This document shows positions 8,355 through 18,008 of a stretch of DNA of 64,000 nucleotides, one piece after another. Within the stretch, counting starts at the first letter, position 1. The number at the start of each line of letters is the position of its first letter. The stretch comes from Leptotrichia buccalis C-1013-b (lineage in GTDB: Bacteria > Fusobacteriota > Fusobacteriia > Fusobacteriales > Leptotrichiaceae): NCBI RefSeq assembly GCF_000023905.1, contig NC_013192.1:62001-126000 (forward strand), given 5' to 3'. Below the pieces are notes generated by a model that did not search any database, had not been told where the DNA came from, and saw nothing but the letters and a program-made list of their open reading frames with translations. The translations under genes were made by a program, and so were the position numbers.

Positions 8355-9296
8355 TTATAATTTCAAATCTTGTCCACTTGCTTTTGCGTCAATTATTTTC
8401 TTGATTAATGTTGCAACGTGTGCCCCTGCTTCTGCTGATGGAGTTCCATCCTTATGAATATTTGACACAACTGTTCTTTTTGCTTCAGAAATTCCTGGAC
8501 GAGCCTTGTAAGTAATGTAGGCACTCATACTTTCTGCAGTTGTAAGTCCCGGACGTTCTCCGATTAATATGCACACAACTTCAGCGTTCAAGATTTCTCC
8601 AACATGATCTCCCGCTCCAACTCTTCCATATTTGATAAAGAACGGCGTACCAGTATCAATTCCATATCCTTTAAGCCCATTTAACATTGCAGGTATTATA
8701 TTTTTAGCATTCGCTTCAATCGCAGTTGAACTTAGTCCATCTGACACTACTATTTGCACTGTTGGATTTTTTTTACATTTTTCTTCTATGATTTTTATTC
8801 CTTCTTGCGAAATTTTTCTACCCAAGTCAGGACGTGTAATATATTGGTCTCTGCTTTCACATTCAGTAGTAATTTCAAATAATCCAAGTTCATCTAGAAA
8901 TTCTGTAGGAACGTCATTAAATACAGCATCTTGTGCAGCAGCGTGATCTGCTCTCAATCTTAACAAAACTTCCGTTCTCATTCTTGTTCCAGCTCTTCCG
9001 ATTCCTAGCCTTGCAGATGTTTTTTGTTTTAATTTCATATATTCTTCCCTGTCTTCAGGATTATCCACAAGCATCTGCTCTTTTACATTTATTTTTCCGA
9101 TATCCCTTACTTCTCCATTTACAATGTGTGGATTTTCACGTGGGTTTTCATCTTGGTCATAAGTGGAACTTGTGCTGACAACTGGTGTTTTTTCTTCCAT
9201 AACTGTGACAGGTGTTTCTTTTGCTGGCGTTTCCTCTATTTTTATTTCGCTTATTATTTTTTCAATTACGTCTTTTAGTTCTCTTTCTGATAACAT
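8355..9296 (-). CDS. eutC: Ethanolamine ammonia-lyase small subunit
   Basis: 313 residues; E. coli EutC has 295. Conserved stretches include [26 protein letters not shown] and [15 protein letters not shown], with [18 protein letters not shown] later. With EutB it forms the adenosylcobalamin-dependent lyase that turns ethanolamine into acetaldehyde and ammonia. Residues 1-20 ([18 protein letters not shown]) form an amphipathic helix, followed by a Pro/Glu/Thr-rich linker to about residue 55, a layout typical of cargo-targeting to the shell lumen. Starts 13 bases after eutB; GGGAGGAAAAA before the ATG supports the start. Confidence 0.95.
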   Translation of the reverse strand: MLSERELKDVIEKIISEIKIEETPAKETPVTVMEEKTPVVSTSSTYDQDENPRENPHIVNGEVRDIGKINVKEQMLVDNPEDREEYMKLKQKTSARLGIGRAGTRMRTEVLLRLRADHAAAQDAVFNDVPTEFLDELGLFEITTECESRDQYITRPDLGRKISQEGIKIIEEKCKKNPTVQIVVSDGLSSTAIEANAKNIIPAMLNGLKGYGIDTGTPFFIKYGRVGAGDHVGEILNAEVVCILIGERPGLTTAESMSAYITYKARPGISEAKRTVVSNIHKDGTPSAEAGAHVATLIKKIIDAKASGQDLKL

Positions 9297-9309
9297 TGAT
9301 TTTTCCTCC

Positions 9310-10674
9310 CTATTTTAAGAAAATTGAAGCATCTCCGGCTCTATCTGTAAGTTTTCCATCTTTCATTATTCCCATTTTTTCTAACCATTGTTCAAAAGGT
9401 TTTATAGGTCTTCTGTTACATATGTCTCTTAATGTAGCATCATCGTGATAAGAAGATGTTTGATAGTTAAGCATGATGTCGTCTCCCGCAGGAATAGCCA
9501 TAAAGTAGTTACATCCAGCAACTGTCAATAATATTTTCAAGTTTTCAATATCATTTTGATCCGCTTTCATATGGTTAGTGTAGCAAGCGTCAACTCCCAT
9601 TGAAATTCCTGTAAGTTTACCCATAAAATGATCTTCAAGTCCAGCTCTTATTACTTGTTTGCTGTTATAAAGATATTCTGGTCCAATAAATCCAACAACC
9701 GTATTTACAATAAATGGATCAAATTTTTTCGCAAATCCGTAACATCTTGCTTCCATTGTAACCTGATCGCATCCATGGTGTGCATCTGATGATAATTCTG
9801 AACCTTGTCCTGTTTCAAAGTACATTACGTTAGGTCCTGTTGCTGTTCCATGTTTTAATGCCAATTCTCTTGCTTCCTGAATCATATCTCCAGTTATACC
9901 AAATGCTTCATTTCCTTTTTCAGATCCTGCAATACTTTGGAAAATCAAGTCTGTAGGCGCTCCTCTTCTAACTGCTTCCATTTGTGTAGTTACATGAGCC
10001 AATACACATATTTGTGTAGGAATTTCCCATTTAGTTTTTATTTCATGAAATCTGTGCAATACTCTCATAACACTGTCAACACTGTCATCAACTGGGTTTA
10101 ACCCTAACAATGCGTCTCCTTGCCCAAAGCTAAGCCCCTCATACGTAGAAAGCATAATTCCATCTGGATCATCAGTTGTGTGATTAGGCTGCAATCTTGT
10201 TGCAAGTATTCCATCTCCACCTATTTCAGTATTACAGAATTTTTTAATTCTTATTTTGCTTGCTCCTTGAATAAGATCCATGTTACTCATAAGTTTAGCA
10301 ACTGCTGCTACCATTTCACTTGTAAGACCTTTACTAATTCTCTTTATGTCGTCACCACTTGTATGAGAGTCTAAAATCCATTCTCTTAATTCACTTACAG
10401 TCCAGTTTTTTATTTCTCCATAAATTTTTTCATTTACAGCATCCTGTATAATTCTTGTAACTTCATCTTCTTCATAAGGTACTGCAGGATTATTTCTCAA
10501 ATCTCTCAATGTTAATTCAGCCAGTACAGCTTTTGCGGCAACTCTTTCTTCCGCTGTGCTTGCACTTACTCCAGCAAGTTCATCTCCTGATCTAAATTCA
10601 CTTGCTTTATTTTGCACATCTTTTACAGATTTAAATTCATACGTATGTCCAAATAATTTAGTTTTTAATACCAT
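9310..10674 (-). CDS. eutB: Ethanolamine ammonia-lyase large subunit
   Basis: 454 residues, matching the family length (about 453). TIM-barrel catalytic subunit; visible conserved parts are [40 protein letters not shown] and [20 protein letters not shown]. Works with EutC on adenosylcobalamin. Lies between eutA and eutC, the classical order. Confidence 0.97.
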   Translation of the reverse strand: MVLKTKLFGHTYEFKSVKDVQNKASEFRSGDELAGVSASTAEERVAAKAVLAELTLRDLRNNPAVPYEEDEVTRIIQDAVNEKIYGEIKNWTVSELREWILDSHTSGDDIKRISKGLTSEMVAAVAKLMSNMDLIQGASKIRIKKFCNTEIGGDGILATRLQPNHTTDDPDGIMLSTYEGLSFGQGDALLGLNPVDDSVDSVMRVLHRFHEIKTKWEIPTQICVLAHVTTQMEAVRRGAPTDLIFQSIAGSEKGNEAFGITGDMIQEARELALKHGTATGPNVMYFETGQGSELSSDAHHGCDQVTMEARCYGFAKKFDPFIVNTVVGFIGPEYLYNSKQVIRAGLEDHFMGKLTGISMGVDACYTNHMKADQNDIENLKILLTVAGCNYFMAIPAGDDIMLNYQTSSYHDDATLRDICNRRPIKPFEQWLEKMGIMKDGKLTDRAGDASIFLK

Positions 10675-10704
10675 TGTTACATGCCACCTCTCTAAATTTT
10701 TTAT

Positions 10705-12135
10705 TTAATAACTGAATACCAATGTTTTTATTACAACAGGCAATACATTTCCATTTCCTAGTGGCGCCCCTATGTCAATATAATCTCCATCTCTCACTTT
10801 TACACTGTCTATGCAAATTATATCGTAACCATCAAGCGCAAGTTTCATACATTGTCCCAATACTTTTGCCATATCGTTTTCAACTATAACGATTACAGGA
10901 TGAGTTTTGTTATGTTTTCTTTTTATAACATCTGAAATTACCGAAGATAGCTCCATTATGTCGGTATATGCCATATTGTGTTTCCCTTTAAAGGCAAGTG
11001 CTACATTTTCAATTTCATTTTCAGAATTAAACCAGTTTAGTTTCCCTTCAATAACCTTTCCTAATTCATTATGTGGCAAACTTTCATCCGATTCTGACAG
11101 TTTCAATACAGGAATATTTTTTATTGGAAAAATTCCTTCAGTATAAGTTATTGTACTTCCACTTATTTCTGTCGTATGGCTTCCTGCACCAACTACTGTC
11201 GCTCCAATTGTTTCACTTAATTTTAGAGGCTCTATATTTAACTCTTTTAGGACTTTTACCAGTTCCTCTCCAAGTACTACCCCTATATCGTTATATTTGT
11301 ACAAGTCCTTTTCAGTTTTTCCATAAACAAAATCTGCAACTCCTCCAGTAAATGAATAATGCTCAATGTTGTTATTATGTTTTCTGAAATCTTTATATGT
11401 TACTATTTTATGGTACAAATCTGTTTTTGGCAAAAGTTCAATACTTTCAAGAACAAGCTGTGCCATTCTTCTCGTTATTTTTCTCAAATCCTGCTCGTTT
11501 ATTTTTCTGCCTAATTCCAATTTTATATTTACATCATCAGCAATATCATACATTTTTTTGAAAATATAACGTGTATTCCCGTTTTCATCAAATTTTATAA
11601 GTCTTCCTCCGATGTCAAGACAAGTGGTATCTTCCACTTCCCCTCTATTGAAAACTACAATGTTTGTAGTTCCTCCTCCGATGTCAAAGTTTACGATACT
11701 TGTATTTTTCTGTTCGGAATATCCATAAGCTCCCGAACCTTTTCCAGCAATAATGCTTTCCAAATCAGGTCCTGCTGTTGCAACGACGAAATCTCCTGCC
11801 ATTCCACTAAGAATTTGCAGTACTTCCTTCGCATTTTCCTTTCTTGCAGTATCTCCTGTTATTATTACAGCTCCTGTCGAAACATCCTTGTATTGTATAT
11901 TGGCTTTTCTGTATTCAGATTCTATTATTTCCTTAACTTTTTTTGCGTCTATTTTTGTTTCATTTTCTAATGGAGTAATATAAATTTCGCTTCTATATAC
12001 AACTTCTTTTCCTATTATTTTAAGCTGAGGCGCTGTAAATGCAGTTCCTCTGTTTTCTATATAAATTTTTGAGAAAATAAGCTGCGTAGTAGAAGTTCCA
12101 ATATCTATTCCCACACTTAATATTTCTTCTATCAT
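10705..12135 (-). CDS. eutA: Ethanolamine ammonia-lyase reactivating factor EutA
   Basis: 476 residues with an actin-like ATPase fold: the phosphate loops [17 protein letters not shown] and [15 protein letters not shown], then [11 protein letters not shown]. EutA swaps damaged cobalamin out of EutBC at the cost of ATP. ATG 12135 is preferred because AAAGGGG lies 9 bases upstream; a longer frame adds eight codons. Located between eutW and eutB. Confidence 0.93.
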   Translation of the reverse strand: MIEEILSVGIDIGTSTTQLIFSKIYIENRGTAFTAPQLKIIGKEVVYRSEIYITPLENETKIDAKKVKEIIESEYRKANIQYKDVSTGAVIITGDTARKENAKEVLQILSGMAGDFVVATAGPDLESIIAGKGSGAYGYSEQKNTSIVNFDIGGGTTNIVVFNRGEVEDTTCLDIGGRLIKFDENGNTRYIFKKMYDIADDVNIKLELGRKINEQDLRKITRRMAQLVLESIELLPKTDLYHKIVTYKDFRKHNNNIEHYSFTGGVADFVYGKTEKDLYKYNDIGVVLGEELVKVLKELNIEPLKLSETIGATVVGAGSHTTEISGSTITYTEGIFPIKNIPVLKLSESDESLPHNELGKVIEGKLNWFNSENEIENVALAFKGKHNMAYTDIMELSSVISDVIKRKHNKTHPVIVIVENDMAKVLGQCMKLALDGYDIICIDSVKVRDGDYIDIGAPLGNGNVLPVVIKTLVFSY

Positions 12136-12180
12136 TATGCTAGACCCCTTTGTCTTCATTGATATTTAAATACTCACAAA

Positions 12181-13584
12181 TCAATTTTCAAATCCAAAAC
12201 TTATTTCAGTTCCTTTTTTTCCAGTTTTTATATCCAGATTTCCATAAAGTTTTTCCTTTACAAGACTTTTTACTATTCGTAGTCCAATGCTTCCTTTTTC
12301 AAAGTCCTTTTCATCCATTCCAATTCCATCATCACTTATGGAAATATGGGATTTCATCTCTCCTCTTTTCACTTTAATTGTTATATGTCCTTTGTCCCGC
12401 TTCTTAAAAGCATGCTTTATACAATTTTCCACAAGTTCATTCACTATAAGGGCAATAGTTGTAGCCTTATCTGAATTAATTTCAAAGTTATCTCCTATTA
12501 CATCTATTTTCAATTTCAGATGCCCTTCCAGATTTTCTCTCACCGAATTTTTCAGAATTTTATTTATGACTTCCTTTATTTTCAGCTCATCAAGTCCATT
12601 TTGAGCAAGCAGCTCGTGAGTTACCGAAATACTCAAAATCCTGTTAATACTATCGCTAAATGCAGCCTTTACAGCTTTATCCTCTGTTTTTCTTGCCTGT
12701 ATCCTAAGCAAACTTGCTATTGTCTGCAAATTATTTTTCACTCTATGATGTATTTCCTTGATTACAACTGATTTTAAGACAAGTTCTTTTTCCTTGATTT
12801 TAATTTCGGTAATGTCCTTAATAAACAAAACTACATTTTTAACATTTTTTGTTTCCTTTACCAAGATATATTCCAGACTTAAAACCATATTTGAGATATT
12901 TATATCGGATTTTTCTTTGACTTGTCCACTTAGCACATCTTCAAATTCAACATTGTCAATTACAATATTGTCAAACTTTTCTCCAAGGAAAAAATCCTTA
13001 TAGCCTATCTTCCTGTACACATATTTCGCTCTAGAATTAGCATATATGCACACGCCTTCTTCATTAAAAATTATAATTCCATCATTAATGTAGTCAATTA
13101 TTTTTCGCTCCCGCAGCATTCCAACGGAACTCATAAGAATGTCATCAGTTGCATTGTTTAAAAAACTTAGCTCCTTATTGATATTTTCTTCATTCATGCC
13201 TTCCTCAACTATAAGAACGGCTATCACTTCTCCATTTGTTCTATCACTTCTTATAGGCACTACATTTTGTGTAACGCTTTTATTTTCTTGCGTTAATGCT
13301 TTATAATCTCTTGACGGATGTCCAGTTTCTAGTGTTCTTAATACTGCTGGCTCATTTTTTCTATAAGCAAATTTCCCTACAACGCTTTGGGTGTAACTTG
13401 ATCCTTTTCTTGGATTTGCTTCAGCAACCACAATCGCCGTATCCCTATTTTCCGTCATACAGTCAATAAATACGTCCGCCTTTAGCAGCTTGCTCATAAC
13501 AGGCAGCCCTTCACATATTTTTTCCAGCTTTTCAATATCTTTATTTGAAAGGTTTGTATATTGTTTACATATCGTTCTAAGCAT
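12181..13584 (-). CDS. eutW: Ethanolamine-sensing histidine kinase EutW
   Basis: About 467 residues. The N-terminal 140 residues form a sensor region of the kind found in EutW/PdtaS kinases, a PAS-like segment follows (INDGIIIFNEEGVCIYANSRA), then a HisKA_2 phosphoacceptor box (EIHHRVKNNLQTIASLL) and the ATP-binding N box (NELVENCIKHAF) and G box (SDDGIGMDEKD). No membrane segment, so it should sense cytoplasmic ethanolamine. The gene overlaps the 3' end of eutV. Two ATGs lie six bases apart; 13584 has the better spaced GGAG, 13590 is the alternative. Confidence 0.9.
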   Translation of the reverse strand: MLRTICKQYTNLSNKDIEKLEKICEGLPVMSKLLKADVFIDCMTENRDTAIVVAEANPRKGSSYTQSVVGKFAYRKNEPAVLRTLETGHPSRDYKALTQENKSVTQNVVPIRSDRTNGEVIAVLIVEEGMNEENINKELSFLNNATDDILMSSVGMLRERKIIDYINDGIIIFNEEGVCIYANSRAKYVYRKIGYKDFFLGEKFDNIVIDNVEFEDVLSGQVKEKSDINISNMVLSLEYILVKETKNVKNVVLFIKDITEIKIKEKELVLKSVVIKEIHHRVKNNLQTIASLLRIQARKTEDKAVKAAFSDSINRILSISVTHELLAQNGLDELKIKEVINKILKNSVRENLEGHLKLKIDVIGDNFEINSDKATTIALIVNELVENCIKHAFKKRDKGHITIKVKRGEMKSHISISDDGIGMDEKDFEKGSIGLRIVKSLVKEKLYGNLDIKTGKKGTEISFGFEN

Positions 13585-14155
13585 TTTCATCTCCAGATAA
13601 AATTATAATATCAGATATTTTTCCCATATCGCATCTTTTATTCATGCTAAGCGTCCTTATATACTCGTATGCCTCCTTTTCCGTAAAATCTCTTGTTTTC
13701 ATCAGAATACTCTTGGCAATATCTATTTTTTTTCTGTCTTCCAGTTTTTGACTCGTTTTTAAATATTTTTTTTCCAGTTCCTCGAATTCTTCTTGCTTGT
13801 TAAATATAATTTCAAGATTTGGAATAAAAGATTTTTCATCAATAGGCTTTACAATATATCCTATTATTCCTATATTTTTAGCTTCTTCTATAAAATCCTT
13901 ACTGGAATAGGCTGTAAGTAAAACAACACCTCTAGACAATTTCTCCTTTGTTATTACTTTCGCTGCTTTCAGTCCGTCCAGTATAGGCATTTTAATATCC
14001 ATTATTACAAAATCTGGTTTATATTTTCTGCTTTGTTCTATTGCATCAAATCCATCTCCTGCCTCAGCAACTACATCGTAATTTGCTTCCCTAAGTATCT
14101 CGCAAATATCCATTCTTGTTATCGGTTCATCGTCTACAACTATTATTTTTCTCAT
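13577..14155 (-). CDS. eutV: ANTAR-domain response regulator EutV
   Basis: 192 residues. Receiver domain: acidic pair in IVVDDEPITRMD, phosphoacceptor Asp in FVIMDIKMPILDG, Thr in LLTAYS and Lys in YIVKPID. A coiled-coil linker follows, then a C-terminal ANTAR domain (DIAKSILMKTRDFTEKEAYEYIR). EutV binds RNA hairpins in eut leaders and prevents a terminator from forming when phosphorylated by EutW. A candidate target is seen at 22101-22156. Confidence 0.93.
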   Translation of the reverse strand: MRKIIVVDDEPITRMDICEILREANYDVVAEAGDGFDAIEQSRKYKPDFVIMDIKMPILDGLKAAKVITKEKLSRGVVLLTAYSSKDFIEEAKNIGIIGYIVKPIDEKSFIPNLEIIFNKQEEFEELEKKYLKTSQKLEDRKKIDIAKSILMKTRDFTEKEAYEYIRTLSMNKRCDMGKISDIIILSGDENA

Positions 14156-14176
14156 CTTTTTCTCTTTTCCTAAAAT

Positions 14177-15295
14177 TTAATATAAATCTGTCAATAACTG
14201 CTTCATTTCAATTCTGCTAAATCTTCGTGGATTTTCTCCTGTACACATATCATTTTCTATTTGATCAATTATGCCTTCCATTTCATCAAAATATTGTTCT
14301 TTCGGGATTCCAAGTTCACTTAAACTGTTTGGTATTCCCATTTTAGCTGCTCTCATTTTAATAGCCTTTGCCAGTATCTCCACACCTTCTACATCTTCTT
14401 TAGGAGAAAATCCTAACGCTTCCACAATTTCCCTGTAATATTTTGCCGCATTTTTATTTCGTGCATTAAATTGTATAACTTCTGACATGATTACAGCATT
14501 TAATCTTCCATGCGGTTTATGAAATCTTGCTCCCAGAGAATGTGCTATGCTGTGATTTATTCCCAATCCTGCATTACTAAATGCAACTCCCGCCATACAA
14601 GAGGCAATCTGTAAATTAATTCTTTCTTTTTCCAGTTGCGGATTTTCAAAATTACTTACCAAGTCAGCAAATACTGTCTTTATCGCTCCAATGGCAAATG
14701 TATTTGTAAATAAGTTTCTAGATTTTGAAACATATGCTTCTATAGCATGTGTCAAAACATCCATTCCTGTGTCCGCAATTATTGATGGTGAAAGAGTTTT
14801 TATAAATTCTGGATTTAAGATTGCTATATCGGGCAGCATTTCGCTATCGCTTAGCGGTATTTTTTTATCTTTCGTTGTAACAACTGCATAAGATGTCACT
14901 TCTGAACCTGTTCCGCTCGTTGTTGGAATAGCAATGAATTTTGGCTTTTTATTTTGTCCCATTGCCCTTTTTATCTGATTTGTAAAATAAATCATTGATT
15001 TGCAGGCATCTATTGGTGAACCTCCTCCAAGTGCTATTATGCAGTCGGGATCATGTGCACTTAATTCCAGCATTCCCTTTATAATTTCCTCATCAGTGGG
15101 ATCAGGCTTCACATCCGAATATACTTTGGCTTCTATTCCTCGCGATTTTAAGATATTTGTCACTTTATTTATGACTTTCAGTTTTACCATATTTTCATCT
15201 GTAACTAAAAATACTTTTTCCATTTCCAGTGTTCTTAATATATCCAAAGAATTAGCGCCATAATGAATATCCGGTTTTATTTGAAATAACCCCAT
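14177..15295 (-). CDS. eutG: Iron-containing alcohol dehydrogenase EutG
   Basis: 372 residues of the Fe-dependent group III ADH family: nucleotide-binding GGGSPIDACKSM, and the metal-ligand regions GMDVLTHAIEAYVS and GLGINHSIAHSLGARFHKPHG. It reduces acetaldehyde to ethanol and regenerates NAD+ inside the compartment. ATG 15295 follows AAGGAAG by 8 bases; a GTG at 15304 would lie on top of that site. Between the 98-residue gene and eutV. Confidence 0.88.
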   Translation of the reverse strand: MGLFQIKPDIHYGANSLDILRTLEMEKVFLVTDENMVKLKVINKVTNILKSRGIEAKVYSDVKPDPTDEEIIKGMLELSAHDPDCIIALGGGSPIDACKSMIYFTNQIKRAMGQNKKPKFIAIPTTSGTGSEVTSYAVVTTKDKKIPLSDSEMLPDIAILNPEFIKTLSPSIIADTGMDVLTHAIEAYVSKSRNLFTNTFAIGAIKTVFADLVSNFENPQLEKERINLQIASCMAGVAFSNAGLGINHSIAHSLGARFHKPHGRLNAVIMSEVIQFNARNKNAAKYYREIVEALGFSPKEDVEGVEILAKAIKMRAAKMGIPNSLSELGIPKEQYFDEMEGIIDQIENDMCTGENPRRFSRIEMKQLLTDLY

Positions 15296-15315
15296 TGACT
15301 CCACTTCCTTTCTTT

Positions 15316-15612
15316 TTATAGTAATTCTTTTAATTTGGATAATATTTTTTGGACTGTTTCAGAATCCGTTATTTTAAATTCTTTTGTAATTATGTCAATA
15401 ACTTTTTTCTCAAAATTCTGACAGTCTTTTTTTATTTCATTTTTCATTTTACTTTCTGATTCACAGCAACATTTTTCATATTTTACTCCAATTCCCTTAT
15501 CCCTTATTATGTCCTTTGCTCCTGGAGTAATAATCATATCAGCTTGAATCACAAGTTCATTTTCTTGAACATATTCAAAAAGATTTTTTACCGTAATCAA
15601 TCTTTTTCTCAT
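15316..15612 (-). CDS. 98-residue eut-operon protein resembling the EutQ/EutT N-terminal domain
   Basis: The first 45 residues share a pattern with the start of EutT in this operon and with EutQ N-termini: KRLITVKNLFEY, then MIITPGAKDIIRDKGIGV (EutT here has DILTPSAREYLNVKKIDY). A cysteine cluster (KCCCESES) and a later Cys follow, and the protein ends in an amphipathic helix (DSETVQKILSKLKELL) like an encapsulation peptide. Fits tightly between eutN and eutG (4 and 20 bases). Not a known named Eut protein to me. It could be the detached N-terminal part of EutQ, which is missing from eutQ at the operon end. Confidence 0.7.
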   Translation of the reverse strand: MRKRLITVKNLFEYVQENELVIQADMIITPGAKDIIRDKGIGVKYEKCCCESESKMKNEIKKDCQNFEKKVIDIITKEFKITDSETVQKILSKLKELL

Positions 15613-15616
15613 TTTT

Positions 15617-15886
15617 TTACTCCTTTTCCGATTCCAAACTGTCTATTATTCCTACGATAGTCGCATCTACTGGGGTTTCAGCATCGAATATATGTCTTGC
15701 AGAACTTCCTGTAACAATTATCACTTTGTCGTCTTGTCCAGCACCAATGTAATCTGCTGCCACCATTTTTCTGCTTCCACGTCCTTCATCTGTCCCTTCC
15801 ACTTCAACTACCATTAGTTTTAGTCCTTTCAGTTTTTCATCCTTCCTTGTTGCCCAGACATTATCCACAACTTTTCCAATTAACAT
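15617..15886 (-). CDS. eutN: Microcompartment vertex protein EutN
   Basis: 89 residues starting MLIGKVVDNVWATRKDEKL, with the conserved VAADYIGAGQDDKVIIVTGSSAR centre typical of EutN/CcmL pentamers that cap shell vertices. The start at 15886 follows AAAGAAGG; the frame extends ten codons further into the upstream gene. One base separates it from the next gene upstream. Confidence 0.93.
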   Translation of the reverse strand: MLIGKVVDNVWATRKDEKLKGLKLMVVEVEGTDEGRGSRKMVAADYIGAGQDDKVIIVTGSSARHIFDAETPVDATIVGIIDSLESEKE

Positions 15887-15887
15887 A

Positions 15888-16532
15888 TTATTGCCTTCTT
15901 TCATAGCATAATTCAATACTATTTTCTTTTATATAATCCATCGCAAGGGAAGTTATTTTAGATTTTGCATCAACTTCAAGCGTCTGATTTTTTAATTTCA
16001 GCTTTCTGAGCCTTCTTTCTGTTACCAAGCCTTTCAAATAAACTTTTTCTTTCGTACAAAAAACATTTTTAACTTCCGTTCTTTTTACAACCTTTATTCC
16101 AAATTCCCTGACTTTATCAAGATACCCGTCATAAAGATTGATTAATGCAGCAGGTTTGGTATATTTTTTATATTCCAGCCCTTCTTCCACAAGTACAACT
16201 TCCCCATCGTTAAAAAGAAATTCCGTTATAACACTTTTTCTCCCTTGTGAAAGCTCAATCAGCTCATTTATCCCAAGAGTTGACACTACAAGTCTTTTTT
16301 TATTTTCACATTGTCCGATTTCTTCCCAAGTGCTGTCTAATTTTATGTTTTCCATAAATGATGCTTCTTTTTTCAATTCATCCTTCAAAACTTCATCATT
16401 TCCCAAAAAAGCTGTTACTACTGATTTTTTAGAAATAATCTCGTTATTTTCAGATAATTTTTGATTTTCTCTTTTGGCAATTTCCTTTAACACTTCCCTT
16501 GCAAGCACTTCTATCAATTTCTGAGTATCCAT
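15888..16532 (-). CDS. Conserved ethanolamine-utilisation protein (TIGR02536-like)
   Basis: 214 residues, lying between pduL and eutN as in other Gram-positive and fusobacterial eut operons. I recognise it as the uncharacterised eut family (TIGR02536) by place, size and features such as TKPAALINLYDGYLDKV and GLVTERRLRKLK. Residues 1-22 (DTQKLIEVLAREVLKEIAKR) make an amphipathic helix like an encapsulation peptide, so the protein may be luminal. No catalytic motif is evident. Function unknown. Confidence 0.7.
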   Translation of the reverse strand: MDTQKLIEVLAREVLKEIAKRENQKLSENNEIISKKSVVTAFLGNDEVLKDELKKEASFMENIKLDSTWEEIGQCENKKRLVVSTLGINELIELSQGRKSVITEFLFNDGEVVLVEEGLEYKKYTKPAALINLYDGYLDKVREFGIKVVKRTEVKNVFCTKEKVYLKGLVTERRLRKLKLKNQTLEVDAKSKITSLAMDYIKENSIELCYERRQ

Positions 16533-16551
16533 TTTATCTCCTTACAACGCC

Positions 16552-17187
16552 TTATTTTTCAATACTTCCAGTCATTCCTGAAGTATACCCGCAGGAATTG
16601 GCTTCATCAAAGTCTATGTGCATGCTCAGTCTAAAACTGTCCCTTACTCTTATTAAAACATCATCAAATATTAACGGCCTGTCACTGTGAATTTTCACTT
16701 TTACAGTTTCGCCGTCTTTTACAGAAAGTCTTTTTGCATCTTCATTTGTCATATGAATATGTCTTTTGGCAACAATAACACCTTTATCCAGCTGTACATA
16801 TTTATCTCCTACACCTAGCAGTATTCCCGGCGTTCCTTCAATTTTTCCACTTTCCCTTATCACTCCCTTGACTCCTATTTGACGGCAGTCAGTAAGCGAT
16901 AATTCCACTTGCGAAAAACTTCTGCAAGGTCCTAATACTACAACATTGGAAAATTCTCCTTTTGGACCAATCACTCTGACTCTTTCCTTTGCCGCAAATT
17001 GTCCTGGCTGTGATAAATCCTTTGCTGGAGTAAGTTCATAACCTTTTCCAAAAAGTGCTTCCACATGCTCCTTCGTAAGATGTACATGACGCCCTGAAGC
17101 CTCAACCATAAAGGTATCATCCTTTTCTGCACCTAGAATTTCCTGTAATTTTTCTCTTATTATTCTCTCCAATTCATTTCTGTCCAT
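16552..17187 (-). CDS. pduL: Phosphotransacylase PduL-type (EutD function)
   Basis: 211 residues with the two zinc-binding beta-barrel halves of PduL: ASGRHVHLTKEHV near the start and VAKRHIHMTNEDA in the second half. It converts acetyl-CoA to acetyl-phosphate and recycles CoA inside the shell, replacing the unrelated EutD of enterics. The first 19 residues (RNELERIIREKLQEILG) are a typical N-terminal encapsulation helix. Follows eutT by 21 bases. Confidence 0.93.
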   Translation of the reverse strand: MDRNELERIIREKLQEILGAEKDDTFMVEASGRHVHLTKEHVEALFGKGYELTPAKDLSQPGQFAAKERVRVIGPKGEFSNVVVLGPCRSFSQVELSLTDCRQIGVKGVIRESGKIEGTPGILLGVGDKYVQLDKGVIVAKRHIHMTNEDAKRLSVKDGETVKVKIHSDRPLIFDDVLIRVRDSFRLSMHIDFDEANSCGYTSGMTGSIEK

Positions 17188-17208
17188 AGCATCTCCCGAA
17201 ATTTGAGA

Positions 17209-17991
17209 TTATTTATAATCTCCATTATTTGCTTTTAGCATCATCAAGTACAATATACTGCTCAAACGGTTCAATGCTTTCAGCATATCCAGCCTTTCCA
17301 CTTTTCCTTCCTTGTAAAAAGCTTCCACCGCAGCAAGCTCACATTCCCTTGAAAGAGCTCTCAGATAATTTAAATCTATAACTGATTCATCATAATCTAT
17401 ATTTATTTCAAACAAATGCCCCGTCTTAAAATATTTTACTGTATTATGAGTTATGTCTTTTAATGTATCTATATCGTATCCTAGAACATTCCTTTCCTGA
17501 AATTCCATATCTGTCATTTCACTTATGAATAAATCTCTTACAAATCTGTATGTCTGTGCAAAATCACTTTCCAGCTTTTTATTTTTTTCATATTTTTTCC
17601 AATATTTTATTATTTCAGCCTGTAAAATATCAAATTTTCCTCTTAAAATAATTCTCTTATGATTTTTTACAACTAGATTGTCTCCAAAAAGCTGAGTCAT
17701 ATATTCAGGTTTTTTGTCGTAAATTGCTCCTGTAAAATAATCTCTGTATTGTCTTTTTGGAGAAATTTTTTCTTCAGATTTCTTGACTTGAGAAACTTCA
17801 GATTTTTTTTCATCGTTTTCTTTTTTCTCTATAGCTTTTTCCTGAGATTTTTTAATTCGATAATCAATTTTTTTCACATTTAAATATTCTCTGGCTGATG
17901 GTGTAAGGATGTCTTTTTCAGTTATTCGTACTTTTTCAAGATGCCCTTCCTTTTCTAATTTTCTAAGCATTCCTTCTGTTATAACAGGCAT
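17209..17991 (-). CDS. eutT: Cobalamin adenosyltransferase EutT
   Basis: 260 residues. N-terminus VITEGMLRK...ILTPSAREYL and the C-terminal LKALNRLSSILYLMML helix are EutT hallmarks. It makes adenosylcobalamin for EutBC. The cysteine motif (HX11CCX2C) that binds metal in enteric EutT is absent: the only cysteine is in SRECELAAVEAF. A metal-independent EutT class lacking this motif has been described in Listeria and relatives; this looks like the same class. A Lys/Glu/Ser-rich linker (about residues 45-85) separates the two parts. Confidence 0.88.
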   Translation of the reverse strand: MPVITEGMLRKLEKEGHLEKVRITEKDILTPSAREYLNVKKIDYRIKKSQEKAIEKKENDEKKSEVSQVKKSEEKISPKRQYRDYFTGAIYDKKPEYMTQLFGDNLVVKNHKRIILRGKFDILQAEIIKYWKKYEKNKKLESDFAQTYRFVRDLFISEMTDMEFQERNVLGYDIDTLKDITHNTVKYFKTGHLFEINIDYDESVIDLNYLRALSRECELAAVEAFYKEGKVERLDMLKALNRLSSILYLMMLKANNGDYK

Positions 17992-18008
17992 TTTTTATCA
18001 CACCCTAT

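Noticed and set aside
7551-9448. Plus-strand frames opposite eutL and eutC (up to 135 codons)
   Set aside because: Antisense shadows of strongly conserved genes; composition is Leu/His/Gln or Phe/Leu-rich as expected from reverse reading.
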